Shown here: positions 1-11,506 of the stretch, piece after piece
How the letters are laid out: each line of letters opens with the position of its first letter
How positions within the stretch are numbered: the stretch's first letter is position 1
DNA from: Castor canadensis
Taxonomy: Eukaryota; Chordata; Mammalia; Rodentia; Castoridae
Length of the DNA stretch: 64,000 nucleotides
NCBI RefSeq assembly: GCF_047511655.1
Contig: NC_133394.1
Span: 110,754,343-110,818,342, forward strand
Reading direction: 5' to 3'
Translations under genes and position numbers: made by a program
The notes under the pieces: model-generated
What the model was told of the DNA's origin: nothing
The model's database searches: none
The model's input: the letters and a program-made list of their open reading frames with translations, nothing else

Positions 1-754
1 TTGCTCTGCCAACCTGCCAAGTGTGCTCTTGACTAGAAGAGCATCTCAAAGACCAAAATCAAGGAGGCGTCCTGTGCTGGGCCAAGGTGTTCTAAATATC
101 CCCAAACATTGTTTTTGAAGGAAGAGTATACAGTGGCTTCTAGGCAGCCCTGTATTCATTCCTGCACTGGGGACATCATGAGACCCCTGTTCTAGCGCCA
201 CTCCTGGACAAGCCAGTTTGTGAGAAATAATGCAACTCTCGCCAGTCACTTGTTGAATTGCTCTCTGTCACTGCACTATAAACGCAAGAGTGGGACCATA
301 TCTACACAGCCTGACTCATGACAGGGGCTCAGTGGACACTGTTGAATTAATAAGCTAATTCTTTAGAGAAACCACATATTTTTACCCAAAAAAATACCTT
401 GTAATGTGAGGTGAAGAATGTATTCACTTCCCTTCTCAGCTGTCCTACAAGACTAATCCTTAGGGAAGAAGCAGGTGCGATGGTGCATGTGGAAGTTTCT
501 GCTCATTTTAGAGAGAGAGGCAAACATTGGTGATGGTCATTACCAGTAGACAAGTTGTGGTCCGCATCATCACCCAACTTAACAGGTGATTTTGAAGATA
601 AAAACTGAACAGCAGTCAGCACTTCAATAAACGGATTAAAATATATCTGCATTTCTGTTTTTTAGAAACCCATCTCAATTATGAATTTATAACATTAATT
701 AAAAGTAAAACACAACCCCAAACATAGAGTCAAGGACTCTAGATATAGACAGAC
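1..754. other. Intergenic sequence, at most an L2/MIR trace
   Basis: No gene or clear repeat is recognised. The segment from about 255 to 350 (ending gacaggggctcagtggacac then tgttgaattaataa) resembles the 3' end of an L2 or MIR element in plus orientation, but it is too diverged to be sure. Confidence 0.4.
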
Positions 755-890
755 CTTAGGTCAATGTCTATTTCCTTACGGATGTAAAAACTAAAACCCA
801 AAGAGGTGAAGTGACTTTGACTAGTGTAGCACAACTAATTCTTCAAAGAGCCGGGACATGATCCTCTGTCTTCTGGCAGACTTTCTTCAG
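755..890 (-). repeat. MIR SINE relic
   Basis: The run with tgtaaaaactaaaacccaaa, then gaggtgaagtgac and agagccgggacatgatcctc corresponds to the reverse complement of the MIR core (gaggaaactgaggcccagag and so on). It is heavily diverged, as expected for this pre-eutherian SINE. Confidence 0.65.
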
Positions 891-3350
891 CTACATCATG
901 CTGGGTCTGAAATTCTGATTGTGCTGGTCATTGTTAGACAATGGCTTGTGTCTGGCTTTTCATTGTAAAGTCAATACTCACCATGCAAAAGTTAAATTAA
1001 CACTGTACTTGGTGTCAGTGATAACAAATTAAGCAGCTTGAAGCTAACAAAAATAACATTTCCCCATAGATAACTTTTTCTTTCCTTCCCTCCCCATCCC
1101 TTCCCCTCAAAACCTACACTTGTCCTGGATACCCCAATGCAAATGGCAGTTCAGAAAACTCCAACATCTCACCAGTCGGTGCAAAGCCTGATTCTCAGCT
1201 GCAGTAATAAAGCAGTTGAAAATGCTGTGCATTTAAGCCACAAAAGGTATGATTTCTGCCTGAGATTGTCCGATAACAGAAATGAATAATGGTTCCTTGC
1301 CTGAAAATACATATTGATTGTTGGCTGTGAATTTCATCATGGATAATGCTGAAGTCACCATCCTTCAAATGTGTGCGAATTGAAGTTGATGTTACCTAAT
1401 CCTTGCGGAATGATTTGTAGAGGGAGACAAGACAAGGGAGGAGGAATGTCTCCATGCAGGCCAGGCTGGATGTTCTCCAGCCAATTTTCCATCCTGGATT
1501 ATCTGATCTTCATGTCTAAGGTCCCAGTTTATGGCATGCAAAGGGCAGATTGATTGCCCACATTTGACTAAGATGGAGGCACCTCAATATCCTTAAATCT
1601 TTGGCAGAGCAGAATTCTTCAAAAATCACCCCATATTCTCAAGCCCAGACACCACTTAACAACTTAAATCTTTGGTGGCCTTAGCTACCCAAGGCTGTAC
1701 ATGATTTCTGCCTGCTGTGAATGGCACCAAATGGAAACCAGCACATACACAAGGTGTTCTCATCTCTCCCCAAGTCAGATCAAACATCTTACTTCCTCAA
1801 ATACAGCAAGAGTTGTTGTTTTGGGTTTGTTTTTATCTTTTCACTTTCTGATGCTTAAAAGCATTAAGCATCCCTAGCTAATTGGACACCAGAATACTTT
1901 TAAAACCTCATGAAGGTAGGTGGTTGGATATTCTTGGTTAACAAAGGACAAAAACAGTCTGAGCATCAACTTCATGCTACCCTAAATCCCTGCAACTTAG
2001 ACATCAGTCTTGTGAACTCAGAAATTCGAAGTATGAAATTTCTCACAGAGTGAATTCACTGAGCTGCCAAAAGTTTCCCTTATCCCAAAACACTTCTCCA
2101 ACAGTTTATTATAAGACCTAAAATGTCCCCATTAAAAATTTATTTCACTGGAATTCAATCAAATTGGGATAGCAAAATGGCCCTCATAAAAGCCACATAG
2201 AAAATTCTATACAGAAAATAGAGAGCCACTGAAAAGTCTAGGTATTATTTCCATCTGAGCAGAGTTGTCAGGGCCTGATCAGTCTGGATGAGACTGAAAC
2301 ATCCAGACTGGAGGAAGGCGGGAAGACCAGGAAGAGGGTCACAGAAGGGAAGGAAGTGCAGAAAAGCCTCTCGGGTTCCACTTCCTGAGTTACCCCAGGA
2401 TGGGCTCAAGGAAAACACTAATCCAGGTGATGAGAGAAGTCAGTCCCAGGGAAAGTTCTGAGAATAGAGGTGATACAACTCCACCTGACGTTCCTGGAAG
2501 CCTCATAAGTTTCTCATGCTTCTTCAGTCTATGACTCATATCACTGGTTGCCACCAGGAGCCAGAGCAGGGAAACAGGGATAGCAAGTGACAACACACTT
2601 GAGGCAGGAAGACTTGAAGAAAAGAAATGTACCATTCAACACAATGGAGTATAATTTAAAAGATTTTTATGCTTTATATAGTCAGCAAGACAAACCAGTC
2701 AACTTCACCTTTTTTTTAAACTATAAAATATTGCCACTAGAGCAGGACGAGAAAAATCCCCTGGGTGTACCAATGCTCTATCATTGTCATCAGCTCTGGC
2801 TCTGTCTGACTAATGACTTAATCATCTTTTTCCCTCTGACTTCCAATCTTTCTCCTTCCCCAGAGCTAGCCGATTTCCTGACACCCAACTGATACTTAAA
2901 CCTCACGCATGATCCTGGCCTCTTTGTGATCTCTTCTCAGGAAGACCTCTGCTGACAAATTCTTCTAGAAATGGATCTTATCATTGTACAGAGCTTCCAC
3001 ACTCATTAACATTCTTTTCTGCCTTGTTTTATGTGACTATTGTAGATTAAGGTGATCCCTATGCTCCCCTTCTGCCTACTTCACTTGTACCTGATTTACT
3101 TCCTCCAAGTGCTATTGCTAATCGATTACCTCTTTTTTTTCTGAACTCCTCTAATATCCCTTGAACATAGGAGTCTCTGGCCTCTGCAAAATCCACTCAA
3201 TCTCTTACTATCCGAAACTCATTACTCATCTCGCCATCTTTAGTCCCATGTCAGGGTGAAAACTACACCTCTTCCTTTCCAAGAAAACACGTCTACTTAT
3301 TCTTGGTCTTGTCTATTATATTTCTGCTGTATCTTTTGCATCATTTTTCT
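891..3350. other. Unassigned intergenic sequence
   Basis: About 2.5 kb of AT-rich sequence. Short open frames here show no conserved domain, signal peptide or splice context, and I recognise no repeat with confidence. Nothing supports a gene. Confidence 0.5.
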
Positions 3351-3354
3351 ATAG

Positions 3355-3440
3355 TTTTTTTTTTCTGTACTGGGACTCAAACAGAGGGCTTTGCAAATAC
3401 TAGACAAGTGCTCTACCATGAGCTACAGCCCAGCCCAATT
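3355..3440 (-). repeat. ID-like tRNA-derived SINE, antisense
   Basis: A poly-T run followed by gtactgggactcaaacagag, then gctctaccatgagctacagc is the reverse complement of the ID-like consensus (ggctg...ctcaa..gtagagc...gagttcaaaccccagtac). The tRNA-derived A/B box region is still visible. Confidence 0.8.
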
Positions 3441-3721
3441 CCTGCTATATCTTGGAATATTCACTTTCTTCCCCCAGCTACCTCCCATTCTGAGTGCCCT
3501 TCTGCCTTCTCTGCCTCTCCATATGCATGTCTACCCCAATTAAAAAAGCATCTTAGTCCTCCCCATGCAGAAAGTACAAAGACTAGTTCAATGACTACAC
3601 TTCATCCTCTAAACACTATCCAAAGCGGCAGCCACATAGTGGATGCTCAGAATGTGCTTGTTTCTTCCCACTCACTGTCATGGGTTTTCTCCTCAGCCTT
3701 CCAGCCATGCCCAAGGTGGAG

Positions 3722-3773
3722 GACATAGTGGGAAGAGCACAGACTGATCTTTAGTCAGGCAGATCTAGGTGTC
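3722..3773 (+). repeat. MIR 5' fragment, split by an LTR insertion
   Basis: The sequence gtgggaagagcacagactga and following ttagtcaggcagatctaggt matches the MIR start (agtggttaagagcacggact...agacagacctgggttc). The element is interrupted here by the LTR at 3,774-4,147 and appears to resume at 4,148. Confidence 0.6.
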
Positions 3774-4147
3774 TGGATTAGTCAGCATCACATCACTTTC
3801 ACAAAATACTGACACAGGCTACTTAGAAAATAAAGAGAGGTTTATTCTGACTTATGATCCAGGAGGCTCTGGTTCAAAATCAAACAGCTCATTAGTTTGG
3901 GCCACTAGTGAGGCAGCATGTCATTGTGGGAGTTCATGTCAGAGCAAGTGCTCACATCATGAGTCAGGAAGCAGAGAGGATGAGCAGGGCCCCATGATCC
4001 CTTCCTAGGGCTTGCCCCAATGACATCAGGACCTCCCTCTAGGCCCACCTCTTAAAAGTCCACAACATGTCCCAAGAGCACTACCTTGGGACCAAGGCTT
4101 TAACATATGGGCCTTGGTGGGACAGTTTCCATATTCAGACTATAGCA
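3774..4147 (-). mobile_element. Solo MaLR-type LTR (ERVL-MaLR) with 5-bp target duplication
   Basis: A 374-base segment beginning TG and ending CA is flanked by GTGTC on both sides (3,769-3,773 and 4,148-4,152), the 5-bp target duplication usual for MaLR elements. Internal sequence such as aataaagagaggtttattct and ttccatattcagactatagc resembles a MaLR LTR read in reverse. No internal retroviral region is attached, so this is a solo LTR left by recombination. Confidence 0.75.
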
Positions 4148-4200
4148 GTGTCCTTCCCAGCTCCCCCACTTACCGTCAAATCTGTGATGGTGTGGAATGT
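4148..4200 (+). repeat. MIR continuation after the LTR
   Basis: Sequence ttcccagctcccccacttac followed by a ctgtgatgg-like segment corresponds to the MIR core aatcccagctctgccacttac. It continues from the fragment that ends at 3,773. Confidence 0.5.
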
Positions 4201-4437
4201 TGACCAGTCAGCAAGATTGTACATAGAGAACAAATATGGGTTTTCTCTCTCCCAGCTTCAAAGACAGGAACTATTATCTCAATCATCTTTGAAGCAATCT
4301 CAAAGATCAGGAGACAGGCTTGGCAAATAAGAGCCATGTTTGTGGAACTAACATGCATCAGTGATAACTAAAGGTAATATCAGACACCGTAAAGATGGGG
4401 TAGCGGTACAAGGTATCCAGAAGTGCCAAGAAGTCTC

Positions 4438-5431
4438 TAGAAAATGCAAATCAAAACACACTAAGATTCCACCTCACTCCTGATAGAAAAGCCATCATCA
4501 AGAACACCAACAACAAATGTTGACGAGGATATGGAACCCTCATACACTGCTGGTGGGAATGTAAGCTAGTACAACCACTTTGGAAACAATATGGAGGCAT
4601 CTTAAAACACTAAAAATAGATCTGCCATATGATCCAGCAATAACACTCCTAGGGATATACCCAAAATGTATGTGACTCAGGTTATTACAAAGGCACCTGC
4701 ATACCATGTTTATTGCAGCACTATTCACAATAGCCAAGCTATGGAAACAGCCAAGATGCCCCACTACCAATGAATGGATTAAGAAAATGTGGTATTTATA
4801 CACAATGGAATTTTATTCAGCCACAAAGAAGAATGAAATTTTGTCATTTGCAAAAAAATAGATGGAACTGGAGATCATCTTAAGTAAAATTAGCCAGGCT
4901 CAGAAGGCCAAAAATTGCATGTTCTCCCTCATGTGCAGATTATAGACCCAAAACAAATGTAGTAATATTATTGGACAGTGGTCACACACTAAGGGAAACC
5001 GCTCACAGGAGGAATAAAGAAAGGGAAGAAAACTTAAAACCTGAATGTGGTTGATGTGCTCTCTGTACAGGAGCTAATAAAGTAATCTTAAACTGGCAGA
5101 GGCCACTATGGGAAGGGGACCAGGAAGTAGTGAAGAGGTCTGGTAGAGATGAACTAATGTGGGTTTCAATTCACATGTGCATGGAAGTAATGCTAGGAAT
5201 CTCTTGTATAGCTATCTTTATCTCAACCTAACAAAAACACTATGTCTTTCTTATTAGCTCTTATGTTTTCTCTTCAACAAAATCAGAGAACAAGAGGCCA
5301 GAACAGGTTCTGCCCAGAAGTGGGGGAAGAGAGGAGTGAGTGGCCCAAACAATGTATACACATGTGAGCAAATGTAAAAATGTAAAAACAATAAAATAAA
5401 TAAAAATAAGCAAAATTTTAGGAAAAAAAGA
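4438..5431 (+). mobile_element. 5'-truncated L1: end of ORF2 plus 3' UTR
   Basis: The sequence starts in the C-terminal part of ORF2 (aaatgcaaatcaaaacacac...) and contains the conserved run tactgctggtgggaatgtaa near 4,545. The frame ends at a stop near 4,944, followed by about 480 bases of 3' UTR and an A/T-rich tail (aataaaataaataaaaa). Flanks AAGAAGTCTCTAG (4,429) and AAGAAATCCCTGG (5,433) are similar and may be a decayed target duplication. ORF2 is broken and not functional. Confidence 0.85.
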
Positions 5432-5445
5432 AGAAGAAATCCCTG

Positions 5446-6040
5446 GAAGTCAAAAGTAACTTTCCAAAAATGGGCAACAGGAAATGGGTTAAAGAATGAG
5501 GTATTGTGATCACCACAGAAAAGATGATATGAAACTAAATATTGGCAGAATAAGGGAAGTTGATAGTTGGTTCTCTGGTCCCTTTTAAAGAAGGATACTT
5601 CTGTTTTAAAAGATAGAACGATTCTACAATATTTGAATGTGCATTTTTTAGAGCATTTAAAATGCTTTTTATATCAGTTCTCACTTTTGTCAGGAAGTGG
5701 CAAAACCTTTAAACAAATTTGTATTGCTTCAGGGAAAAGAAAAGGAAAAACTTGGAGGAGGAATTAGTTATATGAAGAAACACCAAGAAATGCATTCGCG
5801 CATGCAATCTCATGAAGTAAGGGTCTTGCCTTGGGTCCAAGTGGAAGCAGTCAGTTTCCATAGGGAAGGTGCCCCCAGCGCTTTCAGAAGAACTTGAAGG
5901 AGAGGGTGGTCCTTTCCCGTTTCCAGCTGCATGCAGTCAGCTCGTGGGTTTCTGAAACCTCAAAAGTGGGAGCTTCCTTGTACCCTGGAGGCTGCATCTG
6001 GCAGCTCTGTGGCTGTCACCATGCCACAAACTGAATGCAT
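5446..6040. other. Unassigned intergenic sequence
   Basis: No gene or repeat is recognised with confidence. Short overlapping open frames at about 5,570-5,900 have no recognisable domain. Confidence 0.45.
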
Positions 6041-6055
6041 TGAATTACACCATAA

Positions 6056-6157
6056 TGGCTGGTGGAGTGGCTCAAGTGGTAGAGCACTGGCCTAGCAAGC
6101 CTGAGGTCTTGAGTTCAAACCCCAATACCACCAAAAAAAAAAAAAAAAATCCCTACC
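6056..6157 (+). repeat. ID-like SINE with perfect 15-bp target duplication
   Basis: ggctggtggagtggctcaag...gttcaaaccccaataccacc followed by a poly-A run. It is flanked by TGAATTACACCATAA at 6,041-6,055 and 6,158-6,172, a perfect target duplication that marks L1-machinery-driven insertion and a fairly recent origin. Confidence 0.92.
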
Positions 6158-6172
6158 TGAATTACACCATAA

Positions 6173-6820
6173 ATGCTTGGATATTGTTTGGATTACCATG
6201 AGTAAAAAACAAAGCAGGAAAGTGAAGGGGCTCATGAACATTTAAAGAAAGGTTTAAAAAAAAAAAAAACAAAGACCTAAAAATTAGCCTGAAAATTAAC
6301 CTCTACCATGAAAAAAGCCATGCTGAGAAACTCCAAATGAAAAAGAGAAACAGCAAAGGAAACAAGGTGAAACAGGACAGTTCTGAGTGAAAGCACTTTC
6401 CAGCATGAGTCAACCAAAACCAAAAGAGAAGGCCTGAAAACGGGAGGTAATAAAAATAATTTGAAGAGCTTCAAAAGGCCTGGAAGAAGATGAGTACAAC
6501 TCAAGTCTGCTTTGTTGGCCTGCTTTCACAAGAAAACAACCTGACATTAGGCCACTGGGCGTGCATTTCCATAAGGTCCACGACTCTCACTCTGAACTCA
6601 AAGCCATCCCTTTGCATCCAATACCTGGCCGCTATAAACAACGTTGGGTGTAGTCAGCAAACATGTCATCATCTAGGTGAATGTGAGGAGTTGGGCCTGG
6701 TGACAAAAGAGGCAAGATTGTTGGAGGAGATACACTCAGCTTGCCAATGATCCTAAAAATGGTGGATGCATAAATGCAGTCTTACTGGTTTGACAGCCAT
6801 TTCATACAAATAACAACACA
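6173..6820. other. Unassigned intergenic sequence
   Basis: An A-rich, purine-rich segment with no recognised gene or repeat. The longest open frames show no known domain. Confidence 0.4.
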
Positions 6821-6822
6821 TA

Positions 6823-7030
6823 ATTTTTATTTATTTATTTGCCATACTGAGATTTGAACTCAGGGCTTCACACTGGCTAGGCAAATACCGTATCTCAACC
6901 ATTTTTACCTTAGTTTGGTTTTCAGATAGTGTCTCACTAACTTTTTGTCCAGCCTGAACACTGAGCCACAGTCCTCCCATCTCCACCTCCCCAGTAGCTT
7001 GGATTACAGGTGTCCCCTACCATCCCCAAA
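6823..7030 (-). repeat. B1+ID composite SINE, antisense
   Basis: A T-rich tail is followed by an antisense ID-like unit (gatttgaactcagggcttca) and then antisense B1/Alu-like sequence (gtgtctcactaac... agcttggattacaggtgtcc). The order matches a B1-ID dimer read on the minus strand. Confidence 0.75.
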
Positions 7031-7730
7031 CTCCTTAGAATTATTAAAGACTACAAACCAATCAGGAAAGCCACCACCACTATGTTTCTGAATATGACCA
7101 AACATCCTTACATAACTGCAACCATCAAGAGAACTATTTATTAGACTGCAGAAAATATTTTTTAAAAAGGACTTGAAAGAGGTGCTATCCCTATTTTAGC
7201 CTGTCATGTTTTAAAGCATGTGGGAATTTTTATACTTCAAAACTTTCACCATGTAGTGAAAGAATCTGTAGAGAATGGCAGAAGGGACTCTACATTATTT
7301 GGAACTAGAAGCTCCATATCATCACTTAATCAAAACGAGGTTGATCAGAAAAGAAATCTCTCTCAAGGGAGGAGCAGGAGGTCATAGCATGTTGAGGACT
7401 CTCAGATTGTACCTGAAGCACTGATGACAAGTTCTGACAGCCCAGAGGCTTCATCAGAAGCATTGCAGCATAGGGCAGTCAATGTGGCATTGGAACACTT
7501 CAAGAGAGAAGAAGCCAGCAGCCAGGAAGTGCTTGAAAGAGCATGATGTGTTTTCTGACATGCTAAGACAATCCATGTTGAGTACTGCCTTTATCATGTT
7601 TTAAAACCTGATAGATTCTGAAGGTGGACTGAAGAACTTTCAATATTTTCTTGGTAACCCAGTTACAATAGATTATTTCATTGTTAGCCTCAACATAGCT
7701 TTGAATTAAAAAGAATGTAACCCAGGGGTT
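7031..7730. other. Unassigned intergenic sequence
   Basis: Unique-looking sequence in which I recognise neither a repeat nor a coding exon. Confidence 0.4.
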
Positions 7731-7803
7731 ACATTATTGTGGCCTCAATAATGTATGCACATATAAGTAAATGTAAAAGCAAAAAATTATTTAAAAAAAA
7801 AAG
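7731..7803 (+). mobile_element. Short L1 3'-end fragment
   Basis: aataatgtatgcacatataa then gtaaatgtaaaagcaaaaaa parallels the last bases of the L1 ending near 5,430 (aatgtatacacatgtgagca then aatgtaaaaat) and ends in an A-run. Only the very end of the 3' UTR is present. Confidence 0.5.
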
Positions 7804-7931
7804 AATGCAAAGTCCCAAAGAAAACACTGAAAGGCAACTTACATCTTTGGAGAATTATTTCAAGGAGAATGACAAGGAATCATTGATGACATGACACTTG
7901 GGGAAACCTTGATTAAAACTGTTGTATTGGT

Positions 7932-8154
7932 AGCCAGGTACCAGTGGCTCGTGCCTGTAATCCTAGCCACTTGGGAGACTGAGATTAGGAAGGTCTCAGT
8001 TCGAGACCAGCCCAGGCAACTAGTTCAAGGGACCCCATATCCAAAATAACCAGAAAAAAATGGACTGGAGGTATGGCTCAAGTGGTAGAACTACTGCTTT
8101 GCAAGTGTGAAGCCTTGACTTCAAACCCCAGTCCCACCAAAAGGAAAAAAAAAA
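7932..8154 (+). repeat. B1+ID dimeric SINE with target duplication
   Basis: The left half is B1/7SL-like (gccaggtaccagtggctcgt ... cctgtaatcctagcc ... ttcgagaccagcccaggcaa). The right half is ID-like (ggctcaagtggtagaactac ... ttcaaaccccagtcccacca) with an A-rich tail. Flanks TTGTATTGGT (7,922-7,931) and TTGTATTAGT (8,155-8,164) are a 10-bp target duplication with one difference. The dimeric layout resembles the B1-dID family described in several non-murid rodent lineages. Confidence 0.88.
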
Positions 8155-8221
8155 TTGTATTAGTGTTTCTCCTCTGTCCCATAGAACACAACCAGGCAGT
8201 TCCATATAAAAGTCTATCTTT

Positions 8222-8303
8222 AGGCTGGAGGTGTGGCTCAAGTGGCAGAGCACCCGCCCAGCAAGCACAAAGCCTTGAGTTCAACCCCTAGTACTGCCAA
8301 GAA
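8222..8303 (+). repeat. ID-like SINE
   Basis: ggctggaggtgtggctcaag ... gagttcaacccctagtactg with a short A-rich end. Flanks AAAGTCTATCTTTA (8,208-8,221) and AAAGTCCATTTTTA (8,304-8,317) form a slightly decayed target duplication. Confidence 0.85.
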
Positions 8304-8567
8304 AAAGTCCATTTTTAGCCTCATACATCTTATATTCAGTGCATCTCTTGATTCCTTCACGTTCTCTTGTGCTTCATTTAATTCATGTTGTTTTGTTCAT
8401 CATGGCCCTAGGTGCAATCAGCTATTATGTAAATACATAACACTACCTAAGTATATGATAGACTATCATCTAGGTTTGTGTAAGTTTACTCTGTGATATT
8501 TGCACAATGACGAAATCACCTAACATATATTTCATAGGATGTATCCTGATGTTAAATGATGCATGAG

Positions 8568-8682
8568 TGGATTTCTTTTTGGTTTTGGTGGGGCTTTTTG
8601 TGGTTGTTATTTTGTGGTACTGACTTGAACTCAAGGCCTTACACTTGTTAGGCAGACACTGTACCACTTCATCAGCCAAAAT
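8568..8682 (-). repeat. ID-like SINE, antisense
   Basis: T/G-rich tail followed by tggtactgacttgaactcaa, ggccttacacttgttaggca and gacactgtaccacttcat, the reverse complement of the ID-like unit. Confidence 0.8.
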
Positions 8683-8861
8683 GATGCATGACTGTAACTT
8701 AAAGATAATGGTAACAGGTAGTTAACTAAAGAGAAAATGGAAAGGTCTGAGTCCTTATTATGCTTTTAATATGATGTGTTTACTTGTGGGTTTGTATAAC
8801 TTAATGTTTAATAACAGCTGCGTTTAACATCTGGCTTGTAAAATTCCTAGAAATGTATGTT

Positions 8862-9019
8862 ATGGTTTGGATCTGGAATATTTCCCACAGTGCAAGTTGA
8901 AGGCTTGGTCTCCCAAGCACCAGTGTTCAGAGTTGGAGCCTTAAAAGGTGGTTATATCATAAGGGCTCTGACCTCATCAATTGAGAGGTTTGGAAGGAGG
9001 GGCTTTGTTATAAAATTAA

Positions 9020-9091
<72 letters not shown>

Positions 9092-9270
9092 CCCTCCCAC
9101 CCGTTCCTCTCTTCCCTTCCTGGTCACCATGAGGAGAGTAGCTTTGTACCATCACACTGGGCTCCATAATATTTCTGCCTCACCACAGACTCAGAAACAA
9201 TGGAGCCAGGAGATCACAGACAAACCTCTGAAACCAATCTTTTCTCTCAGCAAAGGAAAGCTATCTAACA
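8862..9270 (+). mobile_element. MaLR-type LTR with internal (CT)n expansion
   Basis: It begins tgttatggtttggatctgga, the hallmark start of MaLR LTRs, and continues through ggttatatcataagggctct and later gccaggagatcacagacaaa. A long CT microsatellite at 9,019-9,088 has expanded inside it. The 3' boundary is approximate and no target duplication was identified. Confidence 0.7.
9019..9088 (+). repeat. (CT)n microsatellite
   Basis: About 70 bases of nearly pure CT dinucleotides interrupted once by TTT, inside the LTR. Its apparent open frames (poly Ser-Leu, poly Arg-Glu) are artefacts of the repeat. Confidence 0.97.
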
Positions 9271-10224
9271 CAAAGCATGAATGAGTGCTCATGAACTGGC
9301 CAGGCTATTCTCCAAGTCACTGCATCTAAAACAGGACCTTCTCCATCTCTTACCCGACTTCTGTTCTTTCAAGTACTTAGCACTATTTGCCACGATGCTG
9401 TGAAATTTGATTTATAAAATACTTTTTTAAGTCCATCCTTCTTCCCTTCCCTTCTACCCCAGCATCCAGCCTTGGGATCTGTGCTGTTTTTCCAATTGTT
9501 CTTGGCTCTTTTGACTGAAAATTTTCCTTCCAGTTCTGCAGCCTCATATTTTCTCAATGTACACAGCAAAACATGAAATCCTGCCCTACTTAGACACAGA
9601 CAGGAGTAGGAAAAGCGTATACATTTACTCATACATTAATACTTTTTAGGGAAGGGACGAGATAGCAGATTGCTGACAGCCACCACCTTCCAGAGGCCTC
9701 AGAAACCTAAAAGAAAACCTCAGGTTTGTGAGTGCTATCTATGTAGGTGGTTAGGCTAGTTTGAAAAAAGAGGGCAACAATATAAGGACAGACCATAGCT
9801 AGAGATATCAACTTCTAAATAAGAGTTTGAAAGCACAAATCCACCACAGGCATGTGGTCACCAACAGCAGGGACCCACTCAATCCCACTCCACTGCAACA
9901 TCCAGAGTTTTGCTGTTTTGTTTTTTATTTTTGTTTTGTTTCATTTTTCTTTCTATTTCTCTGTCTGGTCCTGAATTATCTCCAGTCCACAAGGACCATC
10001 AGCATGCTAAACATCAACACTCAGGGCTAAGAGGCTTACAAGGGACAGTCCCTGACCACAAAGCCACAGGACAGTGGCTAATTGCTGATCTACACTCCCT
10101 CAAAAACCAGAGAAAAGAGCCCACAAATCATTTGGGTGAGCTAGCTGCTTTTAGTCCTGAGGGCTTACCACACAGGCCAGCCCAGCTCCTAGGAATCTGA
10201 CTGCTCTTTCCCCCACGAGAAAAC

Positions 10225-10680
10225 TTTTGGCTGAATATACTTCAGTGAAGGCTCCCAGATCTGCCTAGCAAGGGAGGGGTGTTGCTGCTAACTTCTCAGC
10301 CTGGCACATCTCTATCCAAAGGGCAGGGAGTGAGCAGGCTAGCTGAATAGAGCTCAGTCCATAGGAAATAATTCAACTAACCACCTCTGAGAAGGTTGTA
10401 GCTAAGCAAGCTGAATCTGAAGAAAGCTTTTGGCCAAACAGACTGAGTGAAGGCTTCCAGACTTGCCCTGAAGGGGAGGGGCATCACTCACAGCTCAACC
10501 CAGTGTCTCTATCCAAAGAAGGGACAGGGAGGAAAGAAAGCCTCTAGTCAACTAAATTGAGTAAAAGCTCCCAGATCAGCCCCTCAGGAGAGGGGAAGCA
10601 CTGCTCACCACAAAGCACAGTCTCTCAATCCAAAAGAGGGATAAGGAGTGGGCATGCTTGCTGGCTAAAGCGCAGCCTCC
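10225..10680 (+). repeat. Imperfect tandem modules in the old L1 5' UTR
   Basis: Three related modules start near 10,225, 10,428 and 10,541. Each carries versions of aaggctcccagat, gaggggn and cacagtctct(a)atccaaag and has a sequence like ggctaa or gctgaa at its start. Tandem monomers in the 5' UTR often act as promoter units in rodent L1s. Here they are diverged and unevenly spaced. Confidence 0.55.
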
Positions 10681-11506
10681 AATCTCTATCCCAAAACAAG
10701 AAGAGCACCAAGGTTACACCTGGGCAATCCAGGGCCCTGAAGGGACATGTGAGTAAATACAGCAGGAGAACTGCAGACAAAAACCTGAGGACCAGAGATT
10801 GGAGGGGAGCATCCTGTGTACTGATGGAGCACAGAAGACATCCACTCTTTTCCAAAACAAGGAAGAAATTCAGACTTTAAAATTGTTTTGTTGTTGTTAT
10901 TGTTAAAATTTTGACTATCCCACTTTTATTCCCAATCTTTTCTCCTTCCTTTTTCAATTCTCCTTTTTCTTTCTTCTCCTTTTTTCCTCACCCCTCCTTT
11001 CTCTTCTTTACTCCCATTCTTTCTATCCTTCTGTAATCCCTGGCAATAGCACCCTTCTCCACACAACTGAACTGCATCTCTACAGATTAGGGTCTTATTG
11101 ACCCGCAGCCCTCACTTTTCACATCCCTTCTCCCAATCTCCCCATTTTTCTTCTTCCTTATGTCCTTTCCCACCTCCATTATTTTTACTACCTGAGTTTT
11201 AATTTCTATGCAAAATAAGTTTTATTTTTCAACACCCTTATGTTTATAGATAATATTGCCAAACCTTTTATATTTCATGTAAATATCTGGTTTCATACTG
11301 AATTAGTGAATTTGTTATTGTTAAGTAACATCCCCAGGCCAGAGGACAGAAACAACCCAACAACCTAGCTAATAACCAATCTTGCCAGAACATAGAAACT
11401 AATTCAAGAGAAAGACTTGGGTGACTAACACCCCCAAGAAACTAATCAATAACAGATAAACAAGCCTCAAAATAGAAGCCTGAGAAATAAGAAAAGGCAA
11501 GGGAAT

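Noticed and set aside
8952-9167. Open frames rich in Ser-Leu or Arg-Glu
   Set aside because: They are translations of the (CT)n microsatellite.
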